Below are positions 23,724-32,402 of a stretch of 44,088 nt of DNA, piece after piece. Below the pieces are notes generated by a model. That model had not been told where the DNA came from. It saw only the letters and a list, made by a program, of their open reading frames with translations, and searched no databases. The translations under genes were made by a program, and so were the position numbers. Origin of the DNA: Rhizobium sp. PDO1-076. GTDB lineage: Bacteria; Pseudomonadota; Alphaproteobacteria; Rhizobiales; Rhizobiaceae. The stretch is taken from NCBI RefSeq assembly GCF_000247475.1, contig NZ_AHZC01000199.1, forward strand, positions 1 to 44,088, given 5' to 3'. Within the stretch, counting starts at the first letter, position 1. The number at the start of each line of letters is the position of its first letter.

Positions 23724-25240
23724 GCCTCGGCCTCCGCCGGCTGGGCGGCAATTGTCTGGACGATCACGCCAGGAGTGATGTCGGCGCCATGCAGTTCGGC
23801 GACCATCTTGCGGTCGCGCATAACCACGACGCGCGAGGAATAGCTGACGATTTCGTCGAGTTCGGACGAGATGACGACAAGCGCCAGACCGTCTTCGCGC
23901 AGGCGGGTAATCATGCGGACGATTTCGGCATGAGCCCCGACATCGATGCCGCGCGTCGGCTCGTCGAGGATCAGGAAACGTGGATCGGTCGCCAGCCAGC
24001 GGGCTAGGATTACCTTCTGCTGATTGCCGCCCGACAGCAATTTGACCGGCAGTTCGGCGGAGGCCGTACGGATATCCAAGGCCTCGATGAAATTGCCGGC
24101 AATCTCGATCTGTTCGTCATGGTTCAGCGCCCGGAACCAGCCAAGACGCGCCTGCATGGCGATGACGATGTTTTCACGGACTGACAGTTCGCCAAAGATG
24201 CCGTCGATCTTGCGATCTTCCGGGCAGAAGCCGAAGCCGAGTTCGACGGCCTCGCGCGGGTTTCTCACCTGCCGCGACTTGCCGTCGATATGCAGCACGC
24301 CACTATCGGCATGGTCGATACCGAACATCAGGCGCGCCATTTCGGTTCGGCCGGAACCGAGAAGCCCCGCGACGCCGACGACTTCGCCCCGATGGATCTT
24401 GAGGTCGAACGGCTGCACCTTGCCGGCGAGGCCGAAATTTTCGAATGTCATCAGCGTTTCACCGGCTGCGGCCTCTTCACCGAGAAGCTCGGCATGATGG
24501 AAAGCAAGATCCTTGCCCAGCATCATTCGAACAAGGCTGGCGCGGTCGAGCGACTTGATCGATTCCGTGCCGATCAGGCGACCGTTGCGCAAGACCGTGA
24601 CGCGGTCGGAAAGCTCGAAGACCTGATCGAGAAAGTGGGTGATGAAAACGATGGCAAGGCCGCGGTCGCGCAATTGCCGGATGATGCTGAAAAGTTTCTC
24701 CACCTCGGACCGATCGAGGCTCGCAGTCGGCTCATCAAGGATGAGCACCTTGCCGGAAAGCTCGACCGCGCGAGCAATCGCAATGATCTGCTGGATGGCG
24801 ACCGAAAAGGTCGAAAGTTCCGCCCTGACGTCGATATCAAGGCCGTAGGTCGCCAGAATCTCGCGCGACTCGCGCTCCATCCGGCGTCGGTCCACCATTC
24901 CGAACCGCCGCGGTTGGCGACCGATGAAGAGATTGTCGATGACCGTCATGTTCGGCAGCAGGTTCACCTCCTGGTAAACCGTGCCGATGCCCAGCACCTG
25001 CGCCTGTTGCGGAGTAGAGAAGCTGACGGTTTCGCCATCAACGGTTATGACCCCGGAATCCGCGATATAGGCCCCGGTCAAAATCTTGATCAGCGTGGAC
25101 TTGCCAGCGCCGTTTTCGCCGAGCAGTGCATGAACTTCGCCCTTGTGGAATGCGATATCCACGCCGCTCAAGGCTGTGTGATTGCCGAATGTCTTGGTGA
25201 TGCCCTGGGCTTCGAGCACGACCCCCGATACTGCTGTCAT
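23720..25240 (-). CDS. ytfR: Sugar ABC transporter ATP-binding protein, YtfR-like (two ABC domains)
   Basis: A 506-residue fused ATPase. The first ABC domain has Walker A GENGAGKST (about 38-46) and Walker B VLILDEPTAS. The second lacks a canonical Walker A, reading GLLGSGRTEMARLM as usual in sugar-type ATPases of this class, but keeps LSGGNQQKVILARWL and FLILDEPTRGIDVGAH. This is the RbsA/MglA/YtfR family. It follows the binding-protein gene across a 109-bp gap containing a nine-base stem-loop and overlaps the YtfT start. Confidence 0.9.
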   Translation of the reverse strand: MTAVSGVVLEAQGITKTFGNHTALSGVDIAFHKGEVHALLGENGAGKSTLIKILTGAYIADSGVITVDGETVSFSTPQQAQVLGIGTVYQEVNLLPNMTVIDNLFIGRQPRRFGMVDRRRMERESREILATYGLDIDVRAELSTFSVAIQQIIAIARAVELSGKVLILDEPTASLDRSEVEKLFSIIRQLRDRGLAIVFITHFLDQVFELSDRVTVLRNGRLIGTESIKSLDRASLVRMMLGKDLAFHHAELLGEEAAAGETLMTFENFGLAGKVQPFDLKIHRGEVVGVAGLLGSGRTEMARLMFGIDHADSGVLHIDGKSRQVRNPREAVELGFGFCPEDRKIDGIFGELSVRENIVIAMQARLGWFRALNHDEQIEIAGNFIEALDIRTASAELPVKLLSGGNQQKVILARWLATDPRFLILDEPTRGIDVGAHAEIVRMITRLREDGLALVVISSELDEIVSYSSRVVVMRDRKMVAELHGADITPGVIVQTIAAQPAEAEA

Positions 25241-25303
25241 GTGATTCCGTCACCCCTCGAATGCATGCAGGCTAACCCCGATTGCACTCGGGCGAAAGCG
25301 GAG

Positions 25304-25337
25304 ACGGCCCTGCTGCCGCTCGGGCAAACAGGGCCGT
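25304..25337 (-). terminator. Intercistronic hairpin after the sugar-binding protein gene
   Basis: Nine-base perfect stem ACGGCCCTG / CAGGGCCGT with a 16-base loop, immediately downstream of the binding-protein stop and before the ATPase gene. No T-run. It likely protects the upstream mRNA 3' end and lowers downstream expression. Confidence 0.5.
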
Positions 25338-25349
25338 TCCAGGAGGAGC

Positions 25350-26312
25350 TTAGTAGCCCAGACCCTTGCGGTTGTCATACTCGCCCTGCGGATTGTCGGC
25401 AGGCGTGTAGAGCTTCGATTCCGTGATGATGAACTTCTCCGGCGCCTTGCCATCCTTGAGGAAGGCATCCAGCGCGTCGAAGGCGGGACCGGCCATGTTC
25501 GGGGTCAGTTCGACGGTGGCATTGGCTTCACCGGCAACCATGGCGGCGAAAATGTCCGGAACGGCGTCGATCGAGGCAACGAGGATATCGGTACCTGGCT
25601 TCAGGCCCGCGTCCTTGATCGCCTGGATGCCACCGACAGCCATGTCATCGTTATGGGCATACATGGCGCAAATGTCCTTGCCGCCATTTTCTGCCTTGAT
25701 GAAGCCTTCCATGACTTCCTTGCCCTTAGCGCGGGTAAAGTCGCCGGTCTGGCTGCGTGCGATGGTGATGTTGGCATGACCGGCAAGCGCTTCTTCGAAG
25801 CCCTTCTTGCGGTTGATCGCCGGCGTCGAGCCGACGGTGCCCTGCAGCTCGACAACCTTGCATGGCCTGTCGCCGACAGTCTTGACCAGCCATTCGCCGG
25901 CAACGCGGCCTTCCTTGACCTGGTCGGATGCGACCGACGTCAGGTAGAGATCCTGCGGTGCGTCGACGCCACGGTCGAGCAGGATGACCGGAATATTGGC
26001 TTCCTTGGCTTCGGTCAGCACGTCTTCCCAGCCGGTGGCAACAACCGGAGCAACGAGGATCGCATCAACGCCCTGGGCGATGAAACCGCGAAGTGCCTTG
26101 ATCTGGTTTTCCTGCTTCTGCTGTGCATCGGCGAATTTCAGCGTGATGCCACGCTTTTCGGCTTCCTGCTTGGTCACCGACGTTTCCGCCGCGCGCCAGC
26201 CTGATTCCGAACCGATCTGGGAAAAGCCGACTGTCAGATCGGCAGCCATGGCTGATGTGCAGCCGAGTGCAATCACGCTTGCGCTGAGCGCAAGCTTACG
26301 AAGAATGTTCAT
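25350..26312 (-). CDS. ytfQ: Sugar ABC transporter substrate-binding protein, YtfQ-like
   Basis: A 320-residue periplasmic protein with a Sec signal (MNILRKLALSASVIALGCTSAMA, split here as residues 1-23, cleavage before ADLTVGFSQ). The mature protein follows the YtfQ pattern: VGFSQIGSESGWR, APVVATGWEDVL, LLDRGVD, MYAHNDDMAVG. The ATG at 26312 follows an AGGGAGG ribosome site; a longer in-frame ORF would run through the promoter region and is rejected. It is the first gene of the operon and binds the sugar, galactofuranose in E. coli. Confidence 0.9.
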   Translation of the reverse strand: MNILRKLALSASVIALGCTSAMAADLTVGFSQIGSESGWRAAETSVTKQEAEKRGITLKFADAQQKQENQIKALRGFIAQGVDAILVAPVVATGWEDVLTEAKEANIPVILLDRGVDAPQDLYLTSVASDQVKEGRVAGEWLVKTVGDRPCKVVELQGTVGSTPAINRKKGFEEALAGHANITIARSQTGDFTRAKGKEVMEGFIKAENGGKDICAMYAHNDDMAVGGIQAIKDAGLKPGTDILVASIDAVPDIFAAMVAGEANATVELTPNMAGPAFDALDAFLKDGKAPEKFIITESKLYTPADNPQGEYDNRKGLGY

Positions 26313-26400
26313 GATGTCCTCCCTGAGAAAGACACCGCCTCCACGGTGTCTGGCATTATGCTTAGGCAAGACAAAAGCATCTGTAAAGTGAAAAAGTACT

Positions 26401-26486
26401 ATTATATGGTGTGCATTGCAGCATAAAGCGCTGCATTGCAACGCAGAACTGCCGAGACCGCATTGCAGCATAATATTGTGCTGCAA
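26401..26486 (-). promoter_or_regulatory. Promoter and triple TTGCAGCA box upstream of ytfQ
   Basis: A perfect -10 hexamer TATAAT lies on the minus strand at 26406-26401, with a poor -35. Three copies of TTGCAGCA or its complement occur at 26416-26423, 26463-26470 and 26479-26486. The last two form a perfect eight-base dyad with an eight-base spacer (TAATATTG). The first box sits between -10 and -35, so a repressor bound there would block transcription. The DgoR-like regulator of this operon is the obvious candidate. Confidence 0.5.
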
Positions 26487-26547
26487 CAAGTTGTTAGTCT
26501 ACACGAGACAGCCTGATGCGCAACGTTTTCTCGTTTAAGGCGAAGGA

Positions 26548-27231
26548 TCAGCCTTCAAGCAACCAGCCACCATGATCGCCCCTCACCAGCCGCGGCGTTT
26601 GAAACACGCTCAACACGGCATCCGACCAATCCCGACCGGCAAGGGTCAGGTGATCCCGCCAGCGCATGCTCTGCGCCATGGCGACGCCGAGCGCAACCGG
26701 CTGCACTCCGCACGCGGTCAGGAGTTCAATGCCGGCACGCATGGAACTGCCGCTTGAGACGACGTCATCGATCAGCACGACGCGTTTGCCTTCGATCAGC
26801 GGCAGCATGCGGGGATCCACATAGAGACGTTTGACCTGATCTGGGGTGGTGATCGAGGTGAGCGAAACGGACAGGTCATCGACATACCAGAACTTGCGCG
26901 AAGTACCGAGCGGTACATAGCGGGAATGGCCCAGCGCGCGCGCGACCGCGGCCGCAAGCGTCAGACCCAGGGTTGGAAGTCCGACGATCACATCCGGATC
27001 CAGATGCTTCAGCTTCTCCGCCAGTGCCGCAGCCAGCACATCCTGGACTGCAAATCCTGCCTGATTGACGATCAGTGACGCGAGCCCATGCCGCCCATCG
27101 GCCAGCGCACGGATCGGAAGACGAAGCTGCCGGCCGTCGTCGAGCGTTGCCGAGAAGAAATCGGTGAAGGGACCGTCGCTCGGCAAACTACCGGCTGGCA
27201 GGATCTCCTGCCAGAAGTCATGAGGCTGCAT
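26548..27231 (-). CDS. Phosphoribosyltransferase family protein
   Basis: A 227-residue type I phosphoribosyltransferase-like protein. The PRPP-binding loop is VVLIDDVVSSGSS (about 150-162), where two acidic residues bind the ribose hydroxyls; VIVGLPTLGL (about 80-89) is the pyrophosphate-loop region. It resembles adenine/orotate-type enzymes but carries an extra N-terminal segment, and I cannot name the base. It stands alone, ending 235 bases before the ytfQ start and divergent from the M20 gene. Nearby nucleoside hydrolase and adenine deaminase genes make a purine role reasonable. Confidence 0.75.
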   Translation of the reverse strand: MQPHDFWQEILPAGSLPSDGPFTDFFSATLDDGRQLRLPIRALADGRHGLASLIVNQAGFAVQDVLAAALAEKLKHLDPDVIVGLPTLGLTLAAAVARALGHSRYVPLGTSRKFWYVDDLSVSLTSITTPDQVKRLYVDPRMLPLIEGKRVVLIDDVVSSGSSMRAGIELLTACGVQPVALGVAMAQSMRWRDHLTLAGRDWSDAVLSVFQTPRLVRGDHGGWLLEG

Positions 27232-27386
27232 CTATCGTCTCCGTTTTTGGGCACCGGTCGAAAAATCAGTCGAAGACCTTGAACCTGGCCTGTCAACCGA
27301 GCGGTTTTCGTTCAACTTTCCGGACATTTCCTTTATGCAGGTTGGAGCGATGCACAACCATCCGTCCCACGCCATTTCAAAGGGAT

Positions 27387-28571
27387 ATGCCCAGCTTCAT
27401 GTCGTTTGATCAGAAATTTACCGCCGACCTCGCCCAGCTGACAGAACTGCGGCGCGATCTGCACGCCCATCCAGAACTGGGCTTTGAAGAAGATCGCACC
27501 AGCGACATCGTCGCGCGTATCCTGGAAGGCGCAGGCATCAGCGTCCACCGCGGCCTCGGCAAGACCGGCGTGGTCGGCACGCTGCAGATCGGCAACGGCA
27601 CAAGGCGCATCGGCCTGCGCGCCGACATGGATGCACTCGCCATGCCGGAGACGGCGGAGCGCCCGTATAAATCCACCGTGCCCGGCAAGATGCATGCATG
27701 CGGCCATGATGGACACACGGTCATGCTGCTGGGTGCCGCCCTTCACCTTGCCCGCAGCCGCAATTTTTCCGGCACGGTGCATTTCATCTTCCAGCCCGCA
27801 GAAGAGGGCCGCGGCGGTGCGCGGCGTATGGTCGAGGACGGCCTTTTCGATCTTTTCCCCTGCGATGCCATCTATGGCCTGCACAATATGCCGGGGCTCG
27901 CGGTCGATGAGATCGCCGTTGTCGAGGGGCCGCAGCTTGCATCCTCCGACAGCTGGCGTGTCACCTTGCGCGGTACCGGAACCCACGGCGCGAAGCCGCA
28001 TCTCGGGCGCGATCCGATCACAGCGATGGGCACGTTTCTCAGCGCCCTGCAGACCATTCCCGGCCGCGTGGTGGACCCACTGCAGCCATCGGTCGTCAGC
28101 GCCTGCTCGATCCGCGCAGGCGATCCGAAGGCATTGAATGTCATCCCTGATATCGTTGAGATCGGCGGCACGGCCCGTGCCTATACACCCGAGGTCCGCG
28201 ACCAGCTCGAGACCGAAATCGGCCGGCTCGCCCGTGGTACGGCGGAAATGTACGGCATCGCCGCCGACTACCATTTCGAGCGTCGCATACCGCCGGTGGT
28301 CAACAATGCCGAAGCGACAGCAAGGGCGCTTGCCGCCGCAATATCGGTCTTCGGCGACAAGACCCGCACTGCTTTCCCGCCATCGACGGCCGGAGATGAT
28401 TTTGCCTTTTTCGGCGCCGCTGTACCAGGCTGTTATGTCTGGCTCGGCAACGGCCCCGCCGTCGATGGCGCCCTGCACCACAACACGGCTTACGACTTCA
28501 ACGACGACGCAATCGCTTATGGCATCGCCTATTGGTCGACACTGGTTGAGCAGGAACTGAACGCCAGCTAG
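27387..28571 (+). CDS. M20-family amidohydrolase (hippurate hydrolase / N-acyl amino acid hydrolase type)
   Basis: A 394-residue metallopeptidase-fold enzyme from the ATG at 27387 (another ATG at 27399 is equally possible; AAGGG lies very close to the first). The order of motifs is LRRDLHAHPELGFEE (about 18-32), CGHDGHTVMLLGAA with metal ligands, FIFQPAEEGRGGARRMVEDG split around the catalytic glutamates, and YGLHNMPG. It removes an acyl group from an N-acyl amino acid in the cytoplasm. The stop TAG forms the first three bases of a TAGAGC repeat shared with the convergent adenine deaminase gene. Confidence 0.87.
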   Translation: MPSFMSFDQKFTADLAQLTELRRDLHAHPELGFEEDRTSDIVARILEGAGISVHRGLGKTGVVGTLQIGNGTRRIGLRADMDALAMPETAERPYKSTVPGKMHACGHDGHTVMLLGAALHLARSRNFSGTVHFIFQPAEEGRGGARRMVEDGLFDLFPCDAIYGLHNMPGLAVDEIAVVEGPQLASSDSWRVTLRGTGTHGAKPHLGRDPITAMGTFLSALQTIPGRVVDPLQPSVVSACSIRAGDPKALNVIPDIVEIGGTARAYTPEVRDQLETEIGRLARGTAEMYGIAADYHFERRIPPVVNNAEATARALAAAISVFGDKTRTAFPPSTAGDDFAFFGAAVPGCYVWLGNGPAVDGALHHNTAYDFNDDAIAYGIAYWSTLVEQELNAS

Positions 28572-28673
28572 AGCAAATCCGGCAAAAGTGGGAACCGTTT
28601 TTGCGTCCGGAATTGCGTAAAAACAAACAGATAGAGCATTGAAGGCGACACCGTTTTCGCCGGCAATGCTCTA
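28569..28673. repeat. TAGAGC-bounded rhizobial repeat between convergent genes
   Basis: A 105-nt element beginning TAGAGC and ending GCTCTA. Inside are an imperfect dyad of TCCGGCAAAA with TTTTGCGTCCGGA, the string AATTGCGTAAAAACAAA, and a second TAGAGC that starts a perfect ten-base hairpin. This composition is common between rhizobial genes. Its outer TAG triplets are the stop codons of both flanking genes, read in opposite directions. Confidence 0.8.
28632..28673. terminator. Bidirectional hairpin between M20 and adenine deaminase genes
   Basis: Perfect stem TAGAGCATTG / CAATGCTCTA with a 22-base loop that itself can form GGCG/CGCC pairs. It lies at the convergent junction and overlaps the adenine deaminase stop codon, a suitable place for a two-way terminator, although T-runs are short. 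Confidence 0.5.
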
Positions 28674-30455
28674 GAGTTCTTCGACAACCGGGCTTTCCAG
28701 CAGTCTTCCGGTCAGAACGTCGGCAATGCCGCGATCCGTCTGGTGCGGACCGACATTGCAGGCGAGCGTCGCCCCGAAACAGGCCTTGAAGACGAGATAG
28801 GGCGGCTGCCATGTGACGATGCGGTCCATGGCCGCGCGCACGGCCTGGAATTCATGTGCCACGTCCGAGAGCGGCGCATCCGAGACGAGCCCGGCCAAGG
28901 GTAGCGGCAGCAACGCATCGATCGCGCCTTGCGACACCACGACCATGCCGCCACCAGCCTCGATCAGGGCATTGGCGGCGATTGCCATATCCTCGGGATT
29001 GGAGCCGAACACCGTCAGATTGTGGCTGTCATGCGAAACGGTCGTGGCAAAGGCACCGCGCCACTGCCCCCAGCCGGTAAGAAAACCGACGCGCGGCCGG
29101 CTGTCGGCGAGCCCATGCCGATGGGCAACGGCAATCAGCGTCGCATCGTCCGGCGGCACGACGAAACCATCGCGCACGTCTGAGTCACGCTCGCCCCATT
29201 GCGTAAACCGCGGCCGGTCGATGGTCGCGACCTTGACCTTCCTGGCGCTGGACGCGATCCGGAAATCGTCGGCCACAAGCGGCGCGATCTTCATTGTTCG
29301 GGTCAGGGCAGCAACCGGCAGCGCCTTCGGTCGCTTGAGCAAGCGCCCCTCAAGTGCAACCGGTTCGCCATTGACGATGACCTGCCGCGCCCTGAACTGC
29401 TCCAGATCTTCGAACATCACGATGTCAGCCCGGCGACCGGCGGCGATCAAACCAAGATCGCTGCGTCCGAGCCTTTGCGCCGCATTGAGCGTCGCCGCCC
29501 TCAGGGCCCATTCGGGCGGCAAACCATAGCGCACGAGCCGGCGCACGACGTCATCGAGACCACCGCCCTCTGACAGATCGTCAGGAAAGACGTCGTCGGT
29601 ACAAAGCGATACCGTTTGCGGCAAATGGCCAAGTGCGTTCAACGCCTGGACGAATTCCGGCAGCAGATGGTCATGCGACCCCCGCATCTCGATCGCCAGC
29701 CCGGCCCGCAGCTTCGCCAGCAGATCCTCGGCCGATGTCAGTTCATGGTCCGAGCTGACGCCTGCCGTCATGAACGCATTGAGGTCGCGCCCGACCAGAC
29801 CGCGGGCATGGCCAAAGACCGGCTTCCCTGATGCAAGACCTGCCTGGACGATGGCATGCATGCGGGCATCGCCTTCGATCACGCCGCGCATGTTCATCAT
29901 TTCCGCAATGCCACCGACAGCCGGATTTGCAAGGAGATCGGCGATGATTTTGTCGTCGAAGTCCGCACCACCCAGTTCCAGTCCAGGTGCCGATGGCACA
30001 CAGGACGGCGCCAGCATGACGACCCGAAGTGGCAAATCCACCGCGGCGTCGAGCGCCCATTCGACGCCTTTCATCCCCAGGACGTTGCCGAACTCATGCG
30101 GATCCCAGACGATGGTCGTGACGCCCCGCGGCACCACGGTATCCGCATAGACAGCAGGCGTAACCATCGAACTTTCGATATGCATGTGCATGTCGATCAG
30201 GCCGGGCGAAAGATAAAGCCCGGATGCATCGATAACCTTGGCGGCATCGGTGCGCGCGCCCGGTGCGTGCACGCTGGCGATCAGGGGACCGACCAGTCCG
30301 ACATCGGCCAAGCGCAGCTCGCCGGTGACCATATCAACGACAGTGCCGCCGGTGATCAGGCGATCGAATGCAGTATCGCCCCGCGCAGCAGCAACACCAC
30401 GGCTGCGCAACGCGGAACTGGCGAGATCAGCCGGTTCAAGCCGGGAAGCGGTCAT
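28671..30455 (-). CDS. ade: Adenine deaminase
   Basis: A 594-residue amidohydrolase of the Ade family, normal in length. Metal-binding HMHIESSM (H90, H92, E94) opens the barrel and is the adenine-deaminase-specific form of the HxH motif. EMMNMRGVIEGD, GHARGL, and VCTDDVF-type CTDDVFPDDL supply further ligands. The C-terminal domain holds the conserved SHDSHNLTVFG. It deaminates adenine to hypoxanthine and releases ammonia in the cytoplasm. Its start overlaps the nucleoside hydrolase stop by ATGA, so adenine freed from adenosine is deaminated by the next gene product. Confidence 0.92.
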   Translation of the reverse strand: MTASRLEPADLASSALRSRGVAAARGDTAFDRLITGGTVVDMVTGELRLADVGLVGPLIASVHAPGARTDAAKVIDASGLYLSPGLIDMHMHIESSMVTPAVYADTVVPRGVTTIVWDPHEFGNVLGMKGVEWALDAAVDLPLRVVMLAPSCVPSAPGLELGGADFDDKIIADLLANPAVGGIAEMMNMRGVIEGDARMHAIVQAGLASGKPVFGHARGLVGRDLNAFMTAGVSSDHELTSAEDLLAKLRAGLAIEMRGSHDHLLPEFVQALNALGHLPQTVSLCTDDVFPDDLSEGGGLDDVVRRLVRYGLPPEWALRAATLNAAQRLGRSDLGLIAAGRRADIVMFEDLEQFRARQVIVNGEPVALEGRLLKRPKALPVAALTRTMKIAPLVADDFRIASSARKVKVATIDRPRFTQWGERDSDVRDGFVVPPDDATLIAVAHRHGLADSRPRVGFLTGWGQWRGAFATTVSHDSHNLTVFGSNPEDMAIAANALIEAGGGMVVVSQGAIDALLPLPLAGLVSDAPLSDVAHEFQAVRAAMDRIVTWQPPYLVFKACFGATLACNVGPHQTDRGIADVLTGRLLESPVVEEL

Positions 30456-31375
30456 CGGGAAGCCTCGAAGGCAAGGGCATCGAGAATGACAGACTTCAAC
30501 CGGTCACGGTCGCTGTCAATCGCCAGCCGTGCATTGAAGGTCGCGTGGCTGGCCCGGTGTTCGACGACTGTGCGGCCGCGCGTCACCGTCCCGGCAAGTT
30601 CCATCTGCAAGCCGACAGGCTGCCATGTCACAAGATCCGGGTGGACAAACGCGGCCGCTGCCGCAGGATCGTAAAGCGCCATGGCCTTTCGGCCTCTGCT
30701 TGTTGCGATGGCGACAAAGCCACCGAACAGGTCCGCCAGCAGCGGCGCATTGCGACCCCCGAACCCACGAAGATGATCAGCCTCTTCGGGCAAGCTCAGG
30801 ATCTGACGACAAAAATCGAGATCAATCACGTTCAGCGAAACACCGTGTGCAAGAACGATGGCCACCGCCTCGGGATCGGCAAGGGCATTGAATTCAGCGG
30901 ACGCCGTGTGGTTGCCACGGGTAGCACCGCCGCCCATCCAGGTCAGGTCGCCAATCTTCTCGACAAGATCGGGCCGGGCAAGAACGAGCGCCGCGATATT
31001 GCTCAGCGGTCCAAGCGCCAGGATCCGGCGCGGCTCGTCTCCCGCCTCAAGCCAGCGTACCAGGGCATCGAAGGCTCGTTCGCCCTGAACGGGCTCCATC
31101 ACCGGCAGCGTCAGCCCGAGCGTCGGAATACCGGTATCGCCAAGGATCGCCTGCGCGGTCTCGATGGGGCCGATCACCGGGCGGTCGCGGCCGATCGAAA
31201 CCGGATACTGCCAGCCGAACACCGCACGTGCAGCCGCCGCATTTCGACGAACCTGATCCATCGGCGTATTGCCGAATACCAGCGAAATCCCGTCGATTTC
31301 CAGCCCCGACCGCGCCACCGTCAAGATGGCGGCGATGTCGTCGAAGCCCATATCGGTATCGATCCAGATTCCCAT
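30452..31375 (-). CDS. Nucleoside hydrolase (inosine-uridine preferring family)
   Basis: A 307-residue protein. The calcium-binding cluster DTDMGFDD (residues 6-13) at the N-terminus is the family mark (usually DTDxGxDD). NTPMDQVRRNA and MGGGATRGNHTASAEFN (about 175-190) supply the ribose and substrate sites. It splits ribonucleosides to base and ribose in the cytoplasm. The ATG at 31375 lies one base after the ATPase stop, so the long upstream in-frame ORF is rejected. Placement between an importer and adenine deaminase suggests adenosine as a main substrate. Confidence 0.88.
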   Translation of the reverse strand: MGIWIDTDMGFDDIAAILTVARSGLEIDGISLVFGNTPMDQVRRNAAAARAVFGWQYPVSIGRDRPVIGPIETAQAILGDTGIPTLGLTLPVMEPVQGERAFDALVRWLEAGDEPRRILALGPLSNIAALVLARPDLVEKIGDLTWMGGGATRGNHTASAEFNALADPEAVAIVLAHGVSLNVIDLDFCRQILSLPEEADHLRGFGGRNAPLLADLFGGFVAIATSRGRKAMALYDPAAAAAFVHPDLVTWQPVGLQMELAGTVTRGRTVVEHRASHATFNARLAIDSDRDRLKSVILDALAFEASR

Positions 31376-31376
31376 G

Positions 31377-32402
31377 TCAGGCAAACCGCTCAAGCCGGGC
31401 AGCCTTGTCGACCGGCAGATCGAAGGCGATGTCCTGTCCCGGCAGGAAAGCCTGGCGTTCGGCATCGGTCTCCGCCTTGATCCATCCGATCGGCGTTTCG
31501 AGCACATATTCCCGGCTGCTGCCGGCAAAGGAGGTTCCCCGGATTGTCCCCGTGAACGGTCCTCCGCCAAGCGGGACCGCCCCCGGTCGCCAGGCCAGAC
31601 CGGCAGCATCCGGAACCCCGGCGCCAAGGGAAATTTCCTTGTCGCCCACCATCAGCTTGCCGTCGCGAAGTTCGAAAATATTCTCGAAGCCGACAAAGTC
31701 CGCGACGAACCGCGAAACCGGCGCATTGTAGATCTCCTCCGGCGTGCCGATCTGTTCGATCGCGCCGTTCTTCATCACCACGATCCGGTCAGCCAGCGCC
31801 AGCGCCTCGACCTGGTCATGGGTGACGAAGATCATCGTCACACCGGTCTCGCGCTGCACACGCTGCAATTCGGTACGCATTTCGAGCCGAAGCCGCGCAT
31901 CAAGGTTGGAGAGCGGTTCGTCGAGCAGCAGGACTTTCGGCTCCATGACCATCGAACGCGCCAATGCCACGCGCTGTTGCTGGCCACCGGATAGTTCCGG
32001 CGGCTTGCGGCCGGCGAATTCGGCCAGCCCCACTGATTTCAGGCCGCCGCGCACCTTGTCTTCCAACTCGACACCGCGCATGCCTTTCAGTTTGAGGCCG
32101 AAGGCGACATTCTCGAACACCGTCAGATGCGGGAACAGCGCATAGGATTGGAACACCAGCCCGACGGCGCGTTTGTTCGCCGGAACACGCGTTATATCGA
32201 CACCATCCAGCACGATACGCCCGCCACTCGGGTTGAGCAGCCCGGCGATGGACCGCATCGTCGTCGTCTTGCCGCACCCGGATGGCCCCAGCAGCGCCAG
32301 CAACTCACCCTTGCGGATAGTGAGGTCGAGGTCCTTGACCGCAGGCGTCTTGCCGTAACGCAGTGTCAGCTTGTCGAGTGTCAGAAAATCTTGGTCAGAC
32401 AT
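31377..32402 (-). CDS. ABC transporter ATP-binding protein, Pot/Fbp type (nucleoside operon)
   Basis: A 341-residue ATPase: Walker A GPSGCGKTTTM, signature LSGGQQQRVALARSM, Walker B VLLLDEPLSNLD, switch His in VTHDQVEALAL, and a C-terminal TOBE domain. The ATG at 32402 overlaps the permease end by eight bases, and an upstream extension falls inside the permease gene. It energises the Pot/Fbp-type importer of this operon and is followed after one base by the nucleoside hydrolase gene. Confidence 0.9.
   Translation of the reverse strand: MSDQDFLTLDKLTLRYGKTPAVKDLDLTIRKGELLALLGPSGCGKTTTMRSIAGLLNPSGGRIVLDGVDITRVPANKRAVGLVFQSYALFPHLTVFENVAFGLKLKGMRGVELEDKVRGGLKSVGLAEFAGRKPPELSGGQQQRVALARSMVMEPKVLLLDEPLSNLDARLRLEMRTELQRVQRETGVTMIFVTHDQVEALALADRIVVMKNGAIEQIGTPEEIYNAPVSRFVADFVGFENIFELRDGKLMVGDKEISLGAGVPDAAGLAWRPGAVPLGGGPFTGTIRGTSFAGSSREYVLETPIGWIKAETDAERQAFLPGQDIAFDLPVDKAARLERFA

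Noticed and set aside
27232..27386. Regulatory signals between the phosphoribosyltransferase and M20 genes
   Set aside because: No convincing promoter, dyad or riboswitch could be seen in this 155-bp divergent gap.
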